This document shows, in pieces, positions 6,740 to 13,759 of a stretch of 14,651 nt of DNA (position 1 is the first letter of the stretch; the number at the start of each line of letters is the position of its first letter). A program made the position numbers and the translations under genes. This DNA comes from Sphingopyxis macrogoltabida (GTDB lineage Bacteria > Pseudomonadota > Alphaproteobacteria > Sphingomonadales > Sphingomonadaceae): assembly GCA_003241685.1 (NCBI GenBank), contig QFPJ01000058.1, positions 1 to 14,651 on the forward strand, read 5' to 3'. The notes beneath the pieces are model-generated. The model saw only the letters and a list, made by a program, of their open reading frames with translations, did not search any database and was not told the DNA's origin.

Positions 6740-7938
6740 GCCGCCAGCCCCAGCAGGCGGCCGAGCGGCGCCAGACGGGCTTCCCATCCATAACGATCGA
6801 TCATCCGCCGCCGCGCCGCCTGCCCCATGCGCGCCGCCGCGCCGGGATCGCCGAACAGGCGGAGCGTCGCGGCCGCCATCGCTTCGGCGCCATCCGCGAC
6901 GAGCAGATGATCGCCCGCTTCCGCATCGATCCCCGTGGCGGCGGCGGTGCTGGCGACCACCGGCCGCGCCATCGCCATCGCCTCCAGCAGCTTGTTCTGC
7001 ACCCCGCGCGCCAGCAGCAGCGGCGCCACCACCGCATCGGCGGCGGCGAGCCATGGCCGAACATCGGGTACTTCGCCGGTGACATGGATTCCCGGCAGCT
7101 TTTCCAGCGCGCGCACCTCATCGGTCGGGGCGCGGCCGACAATCGCAAAGCGCGCCTGCGGATGGCGTGCCCGGATTTGCGGCCAGACCTCGGCGGCGAA
7201 CCAGCCGACGGCATCGATATTGGGGCGATAATCCATCTGGCCGGTGAACACCGCCAGCGGTCCCGGCCCGTCGCTCACCGCGGCAAAGTCTTGCGACGGG
7301 TCGAAGCGCAGGGTGTCGATCCCGTTTTCGACCGCATGAACATGATCGGCGATGCCGCTGCGTTCACGGAACAGCGCGGCTTCGGCGGCGCTGACGAACA
7401 GGCTGGCGTCGACGCGGCGCGCGACCTCGGCCTCATAGGCGCCAAGCGTGCGCGCCTCGCGCCGGTGAATCCAGTGGAGCGGCTGCCGCTTGTCCTGATC
7501 GGCATAGGTCGCGAATTTGGCCGAATCGACGTCGACGAAATCCATGATCACCGGCCCCGCGAATTCCGGCGGCAGATATTGCGCCATCTGGCTGGAAAAG
7601 GCGACGATGTGCGTGATCGCCCGGCTGGCGATCAGCGCATCGACCTGTTCGGCAAGCGCATGGCTGCGAAACATGCGGTTCGAAACGGGCTGCCCGCAAA
7701 GCACCGCCTGCGCCAATCCGGCGGCACGCGACACGCGGCGAACCTCGATGCACAGGCTCTTGCAAAGCGGCGCCATTTTATCGTGCGCCGTTCGCGCATC
7801 GCTTTCGGTATCCGCGAGCGCCGCGACATGGACGGGGGCCAGGCGCGCCAGCGCCTCGAACATGTGCCAACTGCGGATTCGGTCGCCCCGGTCGGGCGGC
7901 CAGGGCGCGCGGTGAACCAGAAACAGGATTTCGGACAT
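6736..7938 (-). CDS. XrtA/PEP-CTERM system glycosyltransferase (TIGR03087 type)
   Basis: A 400-residue GT-B-fold glycosyltransferase (GT4-like) of the family tied to exosortase A loci. The N-terminal domain starts MSEILFLVHRAPWPPDRGD, typical of the TIGR03087 family, where the PPxxGDRIR segment (14-22) forms the acceptor-side loop. The donor-side domain has VENGID at 203-208, FTGQMDYRPNIDAVGWF at 231-247, and GVQNKLLEAMAMARPVV at 312-328, the last being the usual nucleotide-sugar-binding E-x7-E-like region. No membrane segment or signal is visible, so it should act at the cytoplasmic face on a lipid-linked glycan. It starts 12 bases after the FemAB-type gene and overlaps xrtA by ATGA. Donor and acceptor sugars cannot be told from sequence. 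Confidence 0.92.
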   Translation of the reverse strand: MSEILFLVHRAPWPPDRGDRIRSWHMFEALARLAPVHVAALADTESDARTAHDKMAPLCKSLCIEVRRVSRAAGLAQAVLCGQPVSNRMFRSHALAEQVDALIASRAITHIVAFSSQMAQYLPPEFAGPVIMDFVDVDSAKFATYADQDKRQPLHWIHRREARTLGAYEAEVARRVDASLFVSAAEAALFRERSGIADHVHAVENGIDTLRFDPSQDFAAVSDGPGPLAVFTGQMDYRPNIDAVGWFAAEVWPQIRARHPQARFAIVGRAPTDEVRALEKLPGIHVTGEVPDVRPWLAAADAVVAPLLLARGVQNKLLEAMAMARPVVASTAAATGIDAEAGDHLLVADGAEAMAAATLRLFGDPGAAARMGQAARRRMIDRYGWEARLAPLGRLLGLAA

Positions 7939-7950
7939 CGGCCGGGCGCC

Positions 7951-9033
7951 CTAGCCAAGCCCGCGCGCGATCAGCGGCCCGATACGGTTCGCCGCCCACA
8001 GCGGCAGTTTCTTCCAAAGGTCGACCTGCATCCGGTATCGCGCGCTGGCCGGGTTGGTGTCGCGGGCCTTTTCCCCCGGCGCGAGCCAGCGGGCATAGGT
8101 CAGAGGCTGCGGTTCGAACCCCCAATTCTTCTTGTAGGCGAAGGGTCCGGTTCCGACTTTCGACCGGCCGAAATCGAAACGCGTGCATCCGCGCGCATGG
8201 GCGTGACGCATCAGCGCGAAATACATGCGCTCATTGGCGCGCAGACCGCGCGCCGCATGGGTGCCGCCGCCCCAATAGGGCATGACGGTGCCACGCCAAT
8301 AGAGGCTGAGCACGCTCGCCACCGGCTGTCCCGCATGCCGCACGGTCACTATGTCGGCGTCTTCGCCAAAGCCGTCGAGCACCGCGTCGAACAGCGCGCG
8401 CGGGAATACCGGCGTGCCGAGGTTGCGGACGCTTTCGGCGTAAATGCGGTAGTGATCGCGGCGTTCGGCGGCGTCGCGGCCGGTCGTGACCGTCAGGTCG
8501 CCGGCGAGCGCCTTGCGGACCTCGGCGCGCTGCTTGCGCGGGATGACCAGCAGTTCGGCATCATCATCGGGCGCCAGATCGCGCACGAAACCGGCATAGA
8601 CGCCTTCCTCGCCGCCCCAGCCTTGACCATCGGGTGATGGGCCGCCGCGCAGTTCGATCGACGGAACGCCGAGCGCGCGGGCCATGTCGGCCGCCCCCTC
8701 CGCCAGCGTCGCCGCGACCGCCGGATCGTCGGCCAGGATGCCGCCCCCGACCGCGAAACCACTGCCCACCAGCGCCTGTCCGAACAGGCGCGAGCGGACA
8801 TGATGGAGCGGGAGCAGTCCGGTAAGCGCGCCCGCCGCGTCGCGCGCGGTGACGAGGTGGCAGGCATGGCCGGTCGCGCGCGTGACCGCTTCGCACCACC
8901 GGCGGCTGTGGAACGGCGTCGCGATCGGGTGCGCCGCGACATAGGCGTCCCACGCCGCCGCGTCGGCCAGAGGCACGCCAGCGAGGGGCGGAGCGGAAAA
9001 GCCTGTCGCGGCCGGATGCATCGGCGCGTTCAC
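7951..9033 (-). CDS. FemAB family XrtA/PEP-CTERM system-associated protein
   Basis: A 360-residue protein with tandem GNAT-like folds, as in the FemAB aminoacyltransferases; the version beside exosortase A is TIGR03019. Visible family features are AAHPIATPFHSRRW near 33-46, ELLVIPRKQRAEVRKAL at 160-176, the central RIYAESVRNLGTPVFP at 196-211, YWGGGTHAARGLRANERMYF at 253-272, and FDFGRSKVGTGPFAYKKNWG at 286-305. It probably transfers an acyl or aminoacyl group to the polysaccharide or its precursor; the donor is unknown. GTG at 9033 is chosen because its GTGA overlaps the deacetylase stop, fitting the coupling seen elsewhere in this operon. ATG at 9021, four codons in, is the alternative; neither has a clear ribosome binding site. 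Confidence 0.91.
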   Translation of the reverse strand: MNAPMHPAATGFSAPPLAGVPLADAAAWDAYVAAHPIATPFHSRRWCEAVTRATGHACHLVTARDAAGALTGLLPLHHVRSRLFGQALVGSGFAVGGGILADDPAVAATLAEGAADMARALGVPSIELRGGPSPDGQGWGGEEGVYAGFVRDLAPDDDAELLVIPRKQRAEVRKALAGDLTVTTGRDAAERRDHYRIYAESVRNLGTPVFPRALFDAVLDGFGEDADIVTVRHAGQPVASVLSLYWRGTVMPYWGGGTHAARGLRANERMYFALMRHAHARGCTRFDFGRSKVGTGPFAYKKNWGFEPQPLTYARWLAPGEKARDTNPASARYRMQVDLWKKLPLWAANRIGPLIARGLG

Positions 9034-9890
9034 GCGGCGGCGCGCCACGGCTGAGCCCGCTGTTGCTGCGCCGGCAGCAGCGCGTCGGCGCGCGTCCATT
9101 CGAAATCGCCGAGCAGCCGCCGCAGCTTGCCCGCCATCGCCGACAGGCCGCTGTAATGCCGCAGCTTCGACTTCAGCGGCGCATCCGGAACGCGCGGCTG
9201 GCCGGGATCGATCTCCCACGGATGGAAATAGAGGATGGCGGGATGCCCCTCCGCATTCATCCGCGCGATCGCCCAGCGCGTGAAACCATAAGGAAGCAGG
9301 CGCATGAAGCCGCCGCCGCCCGCCGCCAGCGTCCGCCCCGCGAAGCGCGCGGTGGTGACCGGCCATTCGACCAGATCGCTGTCGGGCAAGGGGCGCCAGG
9401 CATGGCGCGGGCTTTCGGGCCAGCCATAATGGTCGTGGACGACCGGCGCGACGCTCGACGAATAGGCATAGCCCTGCTCCGCGAGCACCGCATGGGCCCA
9501 GGGCGTGCGGGTATCGACCGAAAAGCTGGGCGCGCGATAGCCGCGGACCGCGGTTCCGCCCAGATCCTCCAGGATCGCGCGCGTCTTGACGAGGTCGGCG
9601 GCAAATTCGTCCGCCGTCATCTGAAACACGCGCCGATGGTCATAGCCATGGCTGGCGAGTTCGTGCCCCGCCGCGACGATCCGCGCGATCAGCGCCGGAT
9701 ATCGTTCGGCGACCCAGCCCAGCGTGAAGAAGGTGCCCCTGACCCCGGCTTCGTCGAAAATCGCCAGCACCGCATCGCAATTCGCCTCGACCCGGCATTC
9801 CAGCGCCGGCCAGTCGTCGCGGTCGATCGTGCGCTCAAAGGCGCCGACCTGAAACCAGTCCTCGACATCGACCGACAGGCCGTTCTGCAT
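9030..9890 (-). CDS. XrtA system polysaccharide deacetylase
   Basis: A 286-residue NodB-type carbohydrate deacetylase (CE4 fold) of the exosortase-associated TIGR03006 kind, expected to remove N- or O-acetyl groups from the exopolysaccharide. Motifs run in order: SVDVEDWFQV at 6-15 (metal/catalytic D8), GTFFTLGWV at 52-60, HELASHGYDH at 76-85 (metal ligands H81 and H85), RGYRAPSFS at 116-124, and ILYFHPWEID at 219-228 (H223). No signal peptide is visible, so this form would act in the cytoplasm unless exported otherwise. It has one of the clearer ribosome binding sites of the locus (AAGGA at 9893-9897, close to the ATG) and a 43-base gap behind the ATPase gene, so it may be translated independently. 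Length is normal. Confidence 0.94.
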   Translation of the reverse strand: MQNGLSVDVEDWFQVGAFERTIDRDDWPALECRVEANCDAVLAIFDEAGVRGTFFTLGWVAERYPALIARIVAAGHELASHGYDHRRVFQMTADEFAADLVKTRAILEDLGGTAVRGYRAPSFSVDTRTPWAHAVLAEQGYAYSSSVAPVVHDHYGWPESPRHAWRPLPDSDLVEWPVTTARFAGRTLAAGGGGFMRLLPYGFTRWAIARMNAEGHPAILYFHPWEIDPGQPRVPDAPLKSKLRHYSGLSAMAGKLRRLLGDFEWTRADALLPAQQQRAQPWRAAA

Positions 9891-9933
9891 GATCCTTCAC
9901 CTTCGTCGGCCCGGAACGGTCCGCGCGGCCCTT

Positions 9934-11046
9934 TCAGGCCGCCCAATTCTGTGCGGTCGGGTCGGGCGCATTCGCGGGATCACGTTCGACCCAGTCGATC
10001 AGCAGGTCAAGCACCCGGCGCAGCGCGACGTCCTGATCGGCCAGGCGCGCCTCCAGTTTTTCGATCTGCCGCTGGAGCGCGGCGACCTGTTCGCCGTTCA
10101 CCGCCGGGGCGGCTGCGGCCGGCGCGGCGGCGGGCACCTCGGCCGCCGCAACCGGCGCCGTGTCGACCAGCGCGGCGGCGTGCTGAACCACTTCCTCGAC
10201 CGGGAGCGGCGTCAGCACCGCTTCATCGATACCGCGATCCGCCTCGATCTCCGCGATGACGTTGCGGACATGCTGCGCGGAAATGCGGTGCAGTTCCTCG
10301 ACCGCGCCGAACAGCAGCAGGCGGCTGACCAGCACGTTCAGCTTGCGCGGCACGCCTTCGCTGTAATCGAAGATCAGTTCGAACGCCTCGGGGCTGAAGC
10401 TGGGGTTGCCGTTCCAGCCGACCTTGCCCAGACGGTGGAGGATATAGGGCTCGACCTCTTCGGGTTCCATCGGGTCCAGATGATGCGTCGCGATCACGCG
10501 CTGGCGAAGCTGCTCCAGCGTCGGCGAATGGAACAGCGTCTGACGGAACTCCGGCTGGCCGAGCAGGAAAATCTGCAGCAGCGAATGGCCGCCCAGCGTG
10601 AAGTTGGACAGCATCCGCAATTCCTCGAGCGCGGAGATTGCCAGATTCTGCCCCTCGTCGACGATCAGCAGCGTCCGGCGGCCGGCGCGCGCCTGTTCGC
10701 GCAGATATTGCTCCATCGACCGCAGCAATTCGGCCTTGCTCTGCCCTTCCCATTCGAGCCCGAACTGTTCGGCGACCAGGCGGAGCAGGTCGTCGCCTTC
10801 GACCTGCGTCGACACCAGCTTGACCGCGGTCAGCCGGTTGGGATCGATGGTGTTCATCAAATGCCCGACCAGCGTCGTCTTGCCCGCGCCGACGTCGCCG
10901 GTGATGACGATGAAGCCTTCCCCCTGCGCCAGACCATAGCCAAGGTAGGACATCGCCTTGCGATGCGTGCCGCTCTCGAAATAAAAGGCGGGATCGGGGG
11001 TGAGCTGAAACGGGCGTCCCGTGAAGCCGTAGAATTGATCGTACAT
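9934..11046 (-). CDS. XrtA/PEP-CTERM system-associated AAA ATPase (ExeA/GspA-like)
   Basis: A 370-residue ATPase of the TIGR03015 type, related to ExeA of type II secretion. The start MYDQFYGFTGRPFQLTPDP is typical. Walker A GDVGAGKTTL is at 50-59, Walker B LLIVDEGQNL at 126-135, the sensor-like FLLGQPEF at 160-167, and an arginine-containing segment QLRQRVIATHHLDPM at 179-193. After the ATPase core comes an Ala/Pro-rich linker (about 296-316) and a predicted coiled coil (about 318-350), then a short tail ending QNWAA. No membrane span follows, unlike ExeA. It probably energises or organises an assembly or export step for the polysaccharide. It begins 16 bases after the outer-membrane gene, with GAGG immediately before ATG and GGGGA a few bases further upstream. 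Confidence 0.94.
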   Translation of the reverse strand: MYDQFYGFTGRPFQLTPDPAFYFESGTHRKAMSYLGYGLAQGEGFIVITGDVGAGKTTLVGHLMNTIDPNRLTAVKLVSTQVEGDDLLRLVAEQFGLEWEGQSKAELLRSMEQYLREQARAGRRTLLIVDEGQNLAISALEELRMLSNFTLGGHSLLQIFLLGQPEFRQTLFHSPTLEQLRQRVIATHHLDPMEPEEVEPYILHRLGKVGWNGNPSFSPEAFELIFDYSEGVPRKLNVLVSRLLLFGAVEELHRISAQHVRNVIAEIEADRGIDEAVLTPLPVEEVVQHAAALVDTAPVAAAEVPAAAPAAAAPAVNGEQVAALQRQIEKLEARLADQDVALRRVLDLLIDWVERDPANAPDPTAQNWAA

Positions 11047-11062
11047 CCTCGTTTCCCCGTAA

Positions 11063-12717
11063 TCAGAAATTATACCGCAGGCCGGCCAGCACCGATCCGA
11101 TCAGCTGGCTGTTGAAGCCGTCCTGGTCGAAGCTGGTGATATTGGCCGCCGCGCTGCCCGTCAGGCCGCGCCAGAAGCGCCGCGAATAGACGACCGACGC
11201 CCCCAGCGAGCGCACGTCGGACGCCCCCGGCGCACCATTGTCATAATAGTTGAAGACGCCGTTGAAGGCGATATCCGAGTCGGCGTCGAGCTGGCGCCCG
11301 ATCGCGGCGAACAGATAATAGCTTTCGTCGACGACGCCATCGAGCGCCGCGAGTTCGCCCAGCGCCGGCATCAACAGGCGGCGGCGGTCGTATCCGGCGC
11401 CGACGCCGTAATTCCAGCGACCCGTACGCGACGAAAAGATCGCCTGGATCCCGCGGCTGCGGAACTGCGCGCCGGTCGCGTTGGTCAGCGCGTTGTTCAG
11501 GCATCCGCCCGATTGCTGCCCGAAGACGCAACTGTCGATATCGCCGTCGATCGGGTTGCGGGTCGGATCGAACTGCGTCGGCAAGGCGGCAAGCCCGCTG
11601 GACAGGCCGCGCCCAAAGCTCGACAGGCCGTCATAGACGCCGACCTGCACGGTGGTCGCGCGGTTCGGCCGGTAATAGAAACTGCCGGTATAGATGGTGT
11701 CGCCATAGCGGCGTCCGACGCGCGCGGTCAGCGAGGTGCGGCGGCTGGGCTGCCACATGACCCCGGCGTCCCAGATCAGCCCGTCGGTATCGAAGGAAAG
11801 CTGGCGCGCGCTGGCGGGATCGGTGACGTAGCGGCCGTTGGCATCGCGCAGCGGTACGCCATTGGCGTCGACTACCGGGTCGCGCTGGCTGATTTCGATA
11901 TCTTCATAGCCCACGCCGCCGAGCAGCGCGACGGTCGGGCCGACCGGCACGGTAATATCGGCACGGGCGAACTTGCCTTCGTAACGCTGGTCCAGCTGGC
12001 TCGCGTCCTCGCGCTCATACCCCCCCGAAACCTGCCACCCGAAGGGCAGCTCGCCGGGACGCTGGCCGACGCTGGCCCAGGCCACATGATTGGTCGAATC
12101 GTCGAAAATATCCTGCGTTACCGCGCCCGGCAGCAACAGCGGCGGCGTTTCGACCTCCACCTTGTTATAGCCGAAGCGATAGCCCGCACCGACGTCGAGG
12201 CCGCCGATCCGCCGCGCGAACGTCGGCCCGGCATAGAGGGAATAGACATTCGCGACGTTGGACCCGTTGCCGACGAAAATCGGGTTGTCCGATCCCTGTC
12301 CGTCGGCGCGGGTCCGCGTCGCAAGAGCGCCGGCCTCCAGATTGAGGCCGCGTGCGGCCTCCAGCCGGCCGCGCAGCAGCCCAGCTCGGCGCGGCGCGTC
12401 GCGATCGCGGCATCGACGCCGATCGCGGCGGTCGTGTAGGTCAGGACGTCGCCGCCATTATTCAGCTCGGCGGTCAATATCTGGCCGATTTCCAGATAGG
12501 GGCTGACGTCGGTTTGACGCTGGCCGCGGCGTCCTTCGCCGCGCCGCGGACCTTCGCTCGCGCCTTCGGACGCGCCGGGCGCGGACGCCACCGGGCCGGA
12601 ACCGCCGGGGCCGCCACCGTCACCCGACCATTGGGCATGAGCGTTCGCCGCCGTTCCGGCGAGCAGCAGTGCGGCGAGCGTTCCCGCCGCGCGCAGCTTC
12701 GTGTCGGTGCGCATCAT
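11063..12717 (-). pseudogene. PEP-CTERM system outer-membrane beta-barrel protein (TIGR03016 type), frameshifted
   Basis: Two adjoining open frames together make one family member. The 5' part (12717 to about 12385, 111 residues) has a signal peptide (MMRTDTKLR, then hydrophobic AAGTLAALLLAGTAANAHA, cleavage before QW), a Gly/Ser/Pro-rich stretch, and SPYLEIGQILTAELNNGGDV. It then runs out of sense after TRRAE and ends at a stop at 12118. The 3' part is in the -1 frame from about 12382 (GLLRGRLEAARGLNLEAG...) to the stop at 11063, about 439 residues, rich in alternating beta-strand patterns and ending GLRYNF with the C-terminal Phe of outer-membrane barrels. The start ATG overlaps the kinase stop (ATGA). 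In related proteins I expect roughly 25 more residues (a 'YRYERR'-containing hairpin) at the break, so an out-of-frame deletion, or an assembly fault, is likelier than a single base error. As read, no full-length barrel would be made. Confidence 0.85.
12378..12390 (-). other. Frameshift/deletion junction in the outer-membrane protein gene
   Basis: On the minus strand this reads GCCGAGCTGGGCTGC. Upstream sense uses the frame GCC-GAG-CTG; downstream sense uses GGG-CTG-CTG-CGC, one base back. GCTG occurs twice around the break (GAGCTGGGCTG), a short repeat that could have promoted a slip or deletion. No X-XXY-YYZ slippery heptamer is present, which argues against programmed -1 frameshifting. The two frames overlap without stops over roughly 12270-12475, so the exact switch point rests on protein similarity alone. 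Confidence 0.7.
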
Positions 12718-13745
12718 GACGCGCCTCCCTGTCCATAATAAGTGCCGAACCGGCGGCCACCGGGCGAAAATTTCACGCCGTTGAGCAGCAGCTGGATATG
12801 CGGACACGCGCCCATCAGGCCGATCGCGTCGCGCAGCGAAGATTCGAGCGTTTCGTCGGCGCGCACCACCATGATGAGCTGTCCGACATGACCTGCCAGT
12901 ACGGCGGCGGGCGATGCCGCGAGGACGGGCGGCGAATCGAGAATGATGATGCGGCCCGGCGCGCCCTGTTCGAGCTGGGCGAGCAGCGTCTCCGTCCGCG
13001 CCGACGCCAGCAATTCGGTATCGTGCATATGCTGCGTGCCGGCCGGCATGACCTTCAGTCCCGCTATGTCGGTCTGGATCAGGCATTCGCCGAGCGGCAG
13101 GCGGGGATCGGCGAGCGCGTCCATCAGGCCCGGGCCATCGTCCAGCCCCAATGCCTCCAGCACGCTGGGCTTCGCAATATCGGCGTCGATCAACAGAACG
13201 TCGTGGTCGGCCTCCACCGCCAGGCTGAGTGCCAGATTGACGGCAGAAAAGGTCTTGCCCTCGCCCGGATTGGCCGACGCGATCAGGACGCGGTGGCCGC
13301 GCGGCACCACCGGACGGTTCGCGGTGCCCGCGAAGTTGCGAATGATCTCGCGCTTCACGATCCGATATTCCTCGGAAATGCCCGTCACCGGCGCGCCGGG
13401 AACGATCATGCCGCGCGCCGCCAGGCGGTCGCGATCGATCGTCCCCTGGCGCTGCGGGGCAATGGCGGGTCCCGCTTTCGCGATCTCCTTGCGGGGCGAG
13501 GGTTTCGGCGCCGCCGCTTCGACGGCGGGGGCCGCTTCGGCAACCGGCTCGGACGGCAGCACCTCGGCCCGCGGCGCGGCGGTGCCGGACGTGTCGGCGG
13601 CCGGCGTCTTCACCTTTTTCTCGGGCTCGGGCGGCAGTTTCGACACGTCGATCGTCGCCGCATTCTTGGCGGGGTCGAGGCCGAACATGTCGGCGGCGCG
13701 TTCGAGGAGCGACGGCGGGCGCTTGACGGGGCGTTGATCGTTCAT
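12714..13745 (-). CDS. XrtA-associated tyrosine autokinase (BY-kinase, CpsD/CapB-like)
   Basis: A 343-residue cytoplasmic P-loop kinase of the TIGR03018 type, which partners a Wzz-type membrane activator (the gene just upstream) to control polysaccharide chain length. Residues 1-125 are a variable Ala/Pro/Glu-rich region. The kinase core has SEEYRIVKREIIRNF at 124-138, Walker A ASANPGEGKTF at 156-166, Walker A' VLLIDADIAKPS at 183-194, and Walker B RIIILDSPPVLA at 265-276. The C-terminus GTYYGQGGAS carries just two tyrosines (Y336, Y337), a short version of the usual autophosphorylated cluster. ATG at 13745 has a GGGGGA ribosome binding site seven bases upstream (13753-13758). The frame is open further upstream, but that overlaps the Wzz-type gene. 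Its stop overlaps the outer-membrane gene start. Confidence 0.94.
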   Translation of the reverse strand: MNDQRPVKRPPSLLERAADMFGLDPAKNAATIDVSKLPPEPEKKVKTPAADTSGTAAPRAEVLPSEPVAEAAPAVEAAAPKPSPRKEIAKAGPAIAPQRQGTIDRDRLAARGMIVPGAPVTGISEEYRIVKREIIRNFAGTANRPVVPRGHRVLIASANPGEGKTFSAVNLALSLAVEADHDVLLIDADIAKPSVLEALGLDDGPGLMDALADPRLPLGECLIQTDIAGLKVMPAGTQHMHDTELLASARTETLLAQLEQGAPGRIIILDSPPVLAASPAAVLAGHVGQLIMVVRADETLESSLRDAIGLMGACPHIQLLLNGVKFSPGGRRFGTYYGQGGAS

Positions 13746-13759
13746 TTTCTTGTCCCCCG

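Noticed and set aside
6907..8637. Long plus-strand open frame opposite the glycosyltransferase and FemAB-type genes
   Set aside because: Same shadow composition, no motif or ribosome binding site, and fully antisense to conserved genes.
12378..12400. Programmed -1 ribosomal frameshift in the outer-membrane gene
   Set aside because: No slippery heptamer in the right phase and no clear downstream pseudoknot. Apparent loss of a family segment fits a deletion better.
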